Of a stretch of DNA of 64,000 bases, positions 59,696 to 64,000 are shown piece by piece. Each line of letters starts with the position of its first letter. Position 1 is the first letter of the stretch. The stretch is from Paenibacillus rigui (GTDB lineage Bacteria > Bacillota > Bacilli > Paenibacillales > NBRC-103111), in NCBI RefSeq assembly GCF_002234615.1, contig NZ_NMQW01000023.1, forward strand, positions 124,001 to 188,000. The letters run 5' to 3'. A program made the translations under genes and the position numbers. The notes beneath the pieces are model-generated. The model saw only the letters and a program-made list of their open reading frames with translations, was not told where the DNA came from and did not search any database.

Positions 59696-60802
59696 CTGGA
59701 ACCCGTTCGTGTGCTGCAAATTGTTACGATTATGAATCGTGGCGGACTGGAAACGATGCTGATGAATTATTACAGGCAGATGGACCGGAGCCGGATTCAG
59801 TTTGACTTCATGGTTCATCGCGCTGAACCGGGCCATTACGATGAAGAAATTATAAGCCTTGGGGGGCGCATCTACAGAATGCCCCAAATCCGGCCCGGCA
59901 ACTATCGGCATTATTTCAAGCTGCTGGATCAATTTTTCACTGAGCATCCGGAGTACCGCATCGTCCATTCGCATATTAACGAGAACAGCAGCTTCGTGCT
60001 TCGGGCGGCGAAGCGGGCCGGGGTGCCATGCCGTATCGCGCACAGCCATTTAAGCGATCTGGGGCTGGATTTGAAGCTGCCGTTCCGGTTGTACGCGAGG
60101 ATGGCGATGAAGGATAACCCGAACCAGTTTTTTGCCTGCTCTTCCCATGCGGGACAATGGCTGTTTGGAAAGGAGCTGACGGCTGCCAAGCGGGTGACGG
60201 TTTTGAACAATGCCGTCCATGTAGACAGCTTCAAGTATGATCCCGAAGTCAGACGCCGGATCCGGGACGAATGGCAGGCCGGCTCCAGGCTGGTGCTGGG
60301 CCATGTCGGGCGATTCAACAAGCAGAAAAACCATACGTTCCTCCTGGACGTGTTCCGGGCCGTTCACGAACGCCGTCCGGATTCGCTGCTGGTATTGGCT
60401 GGCGAGGGGGTGCTGCGCAAGGATATGGAGAAGAAGGCGACACAACTGGGCCTGTCCGATAGTATCCGGTTCCTAGGGGTCCGGGAGGATATACCTGAGC
60501 TTATGCAGGGGATGGACCTGTTCTTGTTTCCCTCCTTGTTCGAAGGCTTGCCCGTCGTACTGGTTGAGGCGCAGGCAGCCGGCTTGAACTGTATCGTCTC
60601 GGATGCGATTACGAAGGAATCGGACGTGACCGGACGCGTGCAGTTCATCAGCTTGAAGGAGCCGGCCGACGTTTGGGCAGCACGGATTGCGACCACCAGC
60701 TGCGAGCATCAGGATACGGCGGAGCTGCTGAGAGCCGGGGGCTACGACACCGGCACAATGACGAGGTGGCTGGCGGACTATTATTTGGACCATGCGCTGT
60801 AA
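59696..60802 (+). CDS. EpsF-like family 4 glycosyltransferase
   Basis: A 368-residue GT-B enzyme like B. subtilis EpsF: VLQIVTIMNRGGLETMLMNYY at the N-terminus, FDFMVHR, HSHINENSSFVLRAAKRAGV, and the donor-domain GHVGRFNKQKNHTFLLDVF and FPSLFEGLPVVLVEAQAAGL. The start is unusual. The only start-like codon well spaced (7 nt) from GGAGGG (59683-59688) is CTG at 59696. The first GTG (59711) is 22 nt away and would remove a few conserved residues. Confidence 0.88.
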   Translation: MEPVRVLQIVTIMNRGGLETMLMNYYRQMDRSRIQFDFMVHRAEPGHYDEEIISLGGRIYRMPQIRPGNYRHYFKLLDQFFTEHPEYRIVHSHINENSSFVLRAAKRAGVPCRIAHSHLSDLGLDLKLPFRLYARMAMKDNPNQFFACSSHAGQWLFGKELTAAKRVTVLNNAVHVDSFKYDPEVRRRIRDEWQAGSRLVLGHVGRFNKQKNHTFLLDVFRAVHERRPDSLLVLAGEGVLRKDMEKKATQLGLSDSIRFLGVREDIPELMQGMDLFLFPSLFEGLPVVLVEAQAAGLNCIVSDAITKESDVTGRVQFISLKEPADVWAARIATTSCEHQDTAELLRAGGYDTGTMTRWLADYYLDHAL

Positions 60803-60844
60803 AGGTGCAGACAAAGCAAAGCTTAATCAGGCGGAGGGTGGGTT

Positions 60845-61741
60845 ATGACGTATACCTTGACCGTGTTCACCCCGACTTTCAATCGGGCGTACACGCTGCA
60901 TTTATGCTACGAAAGCTTGAAAAGACAAACCTGCAAGGATTTCGTATGGCTCATTATTGACGACGGCTCTACGGACGGGACCGAACGGCTGGTTCAAGGC
61001 TGGATGGCCGAGGGGCAGGTTCCCATCCGTTATTGCTACCAGGACAATCAAGGCATGCACGGAGCGCACAATACCGCGTATGAGCGAATCGATACGGAGC
61101 TGAATGTATGTATTGATTCGGATGATTATATGGCGGATGATGCGGTGGAAAAAATCGTGACGTTCTGGAAACAGCACGGCAGTGATCAATACGCAGGTAT
61201 CGCAGGGCTGGATGCAGCCCCTGACGGGACAATCATAGGGACGATGATGCCGGATCGCCTGAAGGCCTCCACCCTGTCGGAGCTCTATGCAGTCCACAAG
61301 GTGAAGGGCGACAAAAAGCTTGTATACCGCTCCGAGGTAACGCGCCAGTGCCCGCCCTATCCGATTTACCCGGGGGAGAAATATTGTCCCTTAAGCTACA
61401 AATACATCCTGATTGATCAGCAGTTTCCGCTGTTGTTGATGAATGAGGTTCTTTGCCATGTCGAATATTTGGCGGACGGATCGAGCATGAACATGATCAA
61501 GCAGTACAAACGAAACCCGAACGGGTTTTTATTTTTTCGCAAAGTCGCGATGAAATTCGCCCCAACCCTCAAAGATAAGCTCAGAGAGTCGATCCACTAC
61601 GTTTCGGGCAGTCTGATGATTAGAAATTACAAATTTATCGTTGAGTCTCCGTGCAAATGGGCGACGGTCGTTGCGGCGCCGTTCGGCGTGCTGCTGTACT
61701 GGTACATTCGGACGACCAGCAAATCCACGGTGACACGGTAA
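60845..61741 (+). CDS. Family 2 glycosyltransferase
   Basis: A 298-residue GT-A enzyme. LTVFTPTFNRAYTLHLCYESL and LIIDDGSTDGTERLV form the donor site, and the metal motif is VCIDSDDYM. A hydrophobic C-terminal stretch (WATVVAAPFGVLLYWYI) may bind the membrane. It transfers one EPS sugar of unknown type. GGAGGGTGGGTT lies upstream of the ATG. Confidence 0.9.
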   Translation: MTYTLTVFTPTFNRAYTLHLCYESLKRQTCKDFVWLIIDDGSTDGTERLVQGWMAEGQVPIRYCYQDNQGMHGAHNTAYERIDTELNVCIDSDDYMADDAVEKIVTFWKQHGSDQYAGIAGLDAAPDGTIIGTMMPDRLKASTLSELYAVHKVKGDKKLVYRSEVTRQCPPYPIYPGEKYCPLSYKYILIDQQFPLLLMNEVLCHVEYLADGSSMNMIKQYKRNPNGFLFFRKVAMKFAPTLKDKLRESIHYVSGSLMIRNYKFIVESPCKWATVVAAPFGVLLYWYIRTTSKSTVTR

Positions 61742-61804
61742 TCAAGAGAACGAATAAGGATAATCCTGCTCTTTAACGGTTGGTAACGAAGGGATTGGAG
61801 CGCT

Positions 61805-62869
61805 TTGGCTATTTTTTATATGAATATATGTGTTGTGTATGTGTTCTCTTTATGCTCCAGATGGTTTGTGAAAAATCAACCCGCCTTAGCTCCTGCAAGG
61901 CCGAACGTGCTGTTTGCCCTAGTTGCCTTGATCAGTATGGTGCTGGTTGCCGGGCTGCGCAAAAACATTGGGGATACCTACTTCTATATGTATTCCTACG
62001 CGCAAAACAACTACAACCTCGAAAGCCTCGTGGGCCAAAAGGACATTGGCTTTAACGTGTTTCAAATGCTGCTGCAAACGATATCCAGCGATCCCCAGAT
62101 TCTGGTGTTTGTCGTAGCGCTGCTAACCAATGTACTTGTTTTCATCACTTACTATAAATATTCCAAGCTGTTTGAGCTGAGCCTGTATGTGTATATTACG
62201 AGCGGCATGTTTCTCATGTCCATGAACGGGATTCGCCAATTTTTGGCGGCAGCCATCGCTTTCGCAGCGACGAAATACATTTTTAACGGCAATTGGAAAA
62301 AATATATGCTGGTCGTGCTGCTGGCGGCCCAGTTTCACCAAAGTGCGCTGATCCTGATTCCCATCTATTTCATTGTCAGAAGAAAAGCATGGTCCTGGAC
62401 AACGAGTATCCTGCTGGTCATGTCCATTATGATCGTGATCGGCTTCAATCAATTTTCGTCCGCTCTGTTCTCTGTATTGGAGAATAGCCAGTACAGCGAT
62501 TATAAGAACTTCTCCGAGGGCGGAACGAACATCCTTCGGGTTGCGGTGTGGGGTGTTCCCGTTATTTTTGCCTTCCTGGGGAGGAATAAGCTGCGGGAGC
62601 TGTTTCCCCAGAGCGACTATGTGGTGAACATGGCGCTGATTGCTTTCGTGTTCATGATTATTTCGACGCAAAACTGGATTTTTGCCCGGTTTACGTTTTA
62701 TTTCGGGCTGTACAGCCCGCTGCTGATGTCGTGGATCGTCCAGCTGTTCGTATCCAGAGAGAGGAAGATCATCTACTACCTTATTCTGATCTGTTATTTT
62801 ATTTATTACTTTTACGAGAATGTATTCAGCTTAGGCATCTGGTACGAGAGCGATTATCTCAAGTTCTAG
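61805..62869 (+). CDS. EpsG-type (Wzy-like) polysaccharide polymerase
   Basis: A 354-residue protein with about ten membrane segments, of the EpsG family. AGLRKNIGDTYFYMYSYA and the NGIRQFLAAAIAFAA stretch are typical, with FHQSALILIPIYF further on. It joins flipped repeat units into polymer outside the membrane. TTG at 61805 is the likely start (GGAG 4 nt upstream); the first ATG (61820) lacks a ribosome site. It is the only polymerase seen and pairs with Wzx at 52656. Confidence 0.88.
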   Translation: MAIFYMNICVVYVFSLCSRWFVKNQPALAPARPNVLFALVALISMVLVAGLRKNIGDTYFYMYSYAQNNYNLESLVGQKDIGFNVFQMLLQTISSDPQILVFVVALLTNVLVFITYYKYSKLFELSLYVYITSGMFLMSMNGIRQFLAAAIAFAATKYIFNGNWKKYMLVVLLAAQFHQSALILIPIYFIVRRKAWSWTTSILLVMSIMIVIGFNQFSSALFSVLENSQYSDYKNFSEGGTNILRVAVWGVPVIFAFLGRNKLRELFPQSDYVVNMALIAFVFMIISTQNWIFARFTFYFGLYSPLLMSWIVQLFVSRERKIIYYLILICYFIYYFYENVFSLGIWYESDYLKF

Positions 62870-62906
62870 CGGGCGGAATCGCCGAATGAATGAAAGGAGT
62901 GAGCGT

Positions 62907-63647
62907 GTGACGGTTGAGAACAAAATTCCGAAGGTCATCCATTACTGCTGGTTCGGCAGAGGGCCGAAATCCCCCAAAATTCAAAAGTGCATCAAGAGCT
63001 GGAGGAAGCATTTGCCGGATTACAAGCTGATGGAATGGAACGAGGATGTGTTCAATATTGATTCCATCCCCTATGTGAAGCAAGCCTACGAGGCGCGGAA
63101 ATACGCGTTTGTCAGCGATTATGTAAGACTATACGCGTTGTATCATTACGGCGGGATCTACATGGATACGGATGTGGAGGTGATCCAATCGTTGGATCGT
63201 TTTCTGGCCCACGAAGCCTTCTCCGGATTCGAAGATGAGGTTTATTTGCAGTCAGGTACGATGGGTGCCGTTGCCGGTCATGCCTGGATCCAGGAGCTGC
63301 TGGACTATTACAAGGATAAAAGCTTCATCAAGGACGATGGGACGTATGACATGACCACCAATACCAACATCATTACACGGATTTGCAGTCAATGGGGGCT
63401 GGTCGCGAACGGCCAATACCAGGTGCTGCAAAACGGCGTTGTTTTTTATCCGCGGACGTATTTCAGCCCTTACGATTACATCAACGGTGGCAACTACCGC
63501 ACGAAGGACAGCTACACGATCCATCATTTTATCCAATCCTGGCTGCCTGCAAGCGTGCGGGTGCGGGGTTACTTCAAGCGGATTGTCAGCCGGATCATAG
63601 GCCCCAAAGGCATCTCCTTGATGCGCAAAGTATTGCAAAACCGATAA
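62907..63647 (+). CDS. GT32-type capsular glycosyltransferase
   Basis: A 246-residue enzyme of the DXD-containing sugar transferase family. KIPKVIHYCWFGRGPKSPKIQKCIKSW is the start, YAFVSDYVRLYALYHYGGIYMDTDVEV carries the DxD metal motif, and GHAWIQELLDYY follows. Such enzymes transfer mannose, galactose or related sugars in capsule and EPS synthesis. GTG at 62907 follows AAAGGAGTGA by 8 nt and is preferred over ATG at 62886. Confidence 0.87.
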   Translation: MTVENKIPKVIHYCWFGRGPKSPKIQKCIKSWRKHLPDYKLMEWNEDVFNIDSIPYVKQAYEARKYAFVSDYVRLYALYHYGGIYMDTDVEVIQSLDRFLAHEAFSGFEDEVYLQSGTMGAVAGHAWIQELLDYYKDKSFIKDDGTYDMTTNTNIITRICSQWGLVANGQYQVLQNGVVFYPRTYFSPYDYINGGNYRTKDSYTIHHFIQSWLPASVRVRGYFKRIVSRIIGPKGISLMRKVLQNR

Positions 63648-63662
63648 CAGGAGGCGAAGCAA

Positions 63663-64000
63663 ATGGCGATATTGGTCACCGGAGGATCAGGCTATATCGG
63701 AAGTCATACCTGCGTCGAATTGTTAAATGCGGGCTACGAGATCGTAGTCGTGGACAACCTTCATAACAGCAGCGTGGAGTCACTCAGACGGGTGAAGGAG
63801 ATTACGGGCAAAGATTTCAAGTTCTATGAAGTAGATCTGCTGGATTCTATCGAGCTGGATAAAGTATTTCTGTACAATCACATCGAAGCGGTGATCCACT
63901 TCGCCGGATTGAAGGCTGTAGGGGAATCCGTCAGTCTCCCGCTCTGGTATTATCATAACAATATCACAGGAACGCTGATTCTATGTAAGGTAATGCAGAA
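63663..64000 (+). CDS. galE: UDP-glucose 4-epimerase, 5' part
   Basis: The first 112 codons of an epimerase that interconverts UDP-glucose and UDP-galactose; the window ends inside the gene. The NAD-binding motif is [18 protein letters not shown], then VVVDNL, and [21 protein letters not shown] is the GalE-specific substrate region. AACAGGAGGCGAAGCAA precedes the ATG. It continues EPS operon 2 beyond the right edge and would supply UDP-galactose. Confidence 0.95.
   Translation, partial: MAILVTGGSGYIGSHTCVELLNAGYEIVVVDNLHNSSVESLRRVKEITGKDFKFYEVDLLDSIELDKVFLYNHIEAVIHFAGLKAVGESVSLPLWYYHNNITGTLILCKVMQ

Noticed and set aside
1-64000. CRISPR arrays, tRNA or rRNA genes, insertion sequences
   Set aside because: No regularly spaced repeats, cloverleaf sequences, rRNA segments or transposase motifs were seen.

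Overview
The window looks like chromosomal DNA of a Paenibacillus-type Firmicute. The evidence is strong GGAGG-type ribosome sites, moderate GC, secreted proteins with copper-amine-oxidase-like stalk domains, a paeninodin-like lasso peptide cluster, and an exopolysaccharide (EPS) region whose genes resemble the Bacillus subtilis eps operon. I see no rRNA, tRNA, CRISPR array or intact insertion sequence. All product names come from reading motifs by eye; no database was searched.

Positions 1 to about 24,500 are ordinary mixed chromosome. In order they hold an EVE-domain protein, a two-component system, a MarR-controlled NmrA-like oxidoreductase, an alkaline phosphatase with a C-terminal stalk domain, an ABC exporter with a DUF3299-like lipoprotein (probably metal related), a large secreted stalk-domain protein, a YmaF-like protein, two tandem DUF1259-like genes, a DinB protein, an MFS efflux gene broken by an in-frame amber codon, a GH43 enzyme, a VOC protein, two oxidoreductase/HxlR divergent pairs, a methyltransferase with a MerR-type promoter, a DeoR regulator and a PL3 pectate lyase. 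Two gene remnants (GNAT and VOC), and possibly a third, stop or begin at intrinsic terminators.

Positions 24,720-28,366 carry two minus-strand genes, a large beta-helix (tailspike-like) protein and an Fn3 protein. They diverge from a plus-strand run that continues to the right edge.

The first plus operon (28,673-37,654) starts behind a promoter with three 19-bp palindromes. It encodes a Wzz-like chain-length protein, its CpsD-type kinase, an HlyD-like lipoprotein adaptor, a secreted protein, and then a RiPP-like set: a 60-residue candidate precursor, an HPr-kinase-like protein, a PqqD-like protein, a SipW-like S26 peptidase, an ABC exporter and a nucleotidyltransferase-like protein. The second operon (37,789-44,610) is a lasso peptide cluster in the order C-A-K-B1-B2-nucleotidyltransferase-D. 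The third (44,814-54,215) and fourth (54,745 to the edge) are EPS operons with nine glycosyltransferases, an acetyltransferase, a pyruvyltransferase, a GH88/105-like enzyme, Wzx, an EpsG-type polymerase, an EpsC/CapD-type enzyme, GalU and the start of GalE.

The most interesting signal is regulatory. Near-identical 16-bp palindromes (consensus GTTCTTTATAAAGAAC, two inverted GTTCTYT boxes as used by the biofilm repressor SinR) sit at the promoters of the lasso operon and of both EPS operons. In two cases they fill the 17-bp spacer between a TTGACA -35 and a good -10. This suggests that a phosphorylated-lasso-type peptide and the matrix polysaccharide belong to one SinR-like regulon. Next to it lies a lasso-like but cyclase-less RiPP set that I do not recognise.
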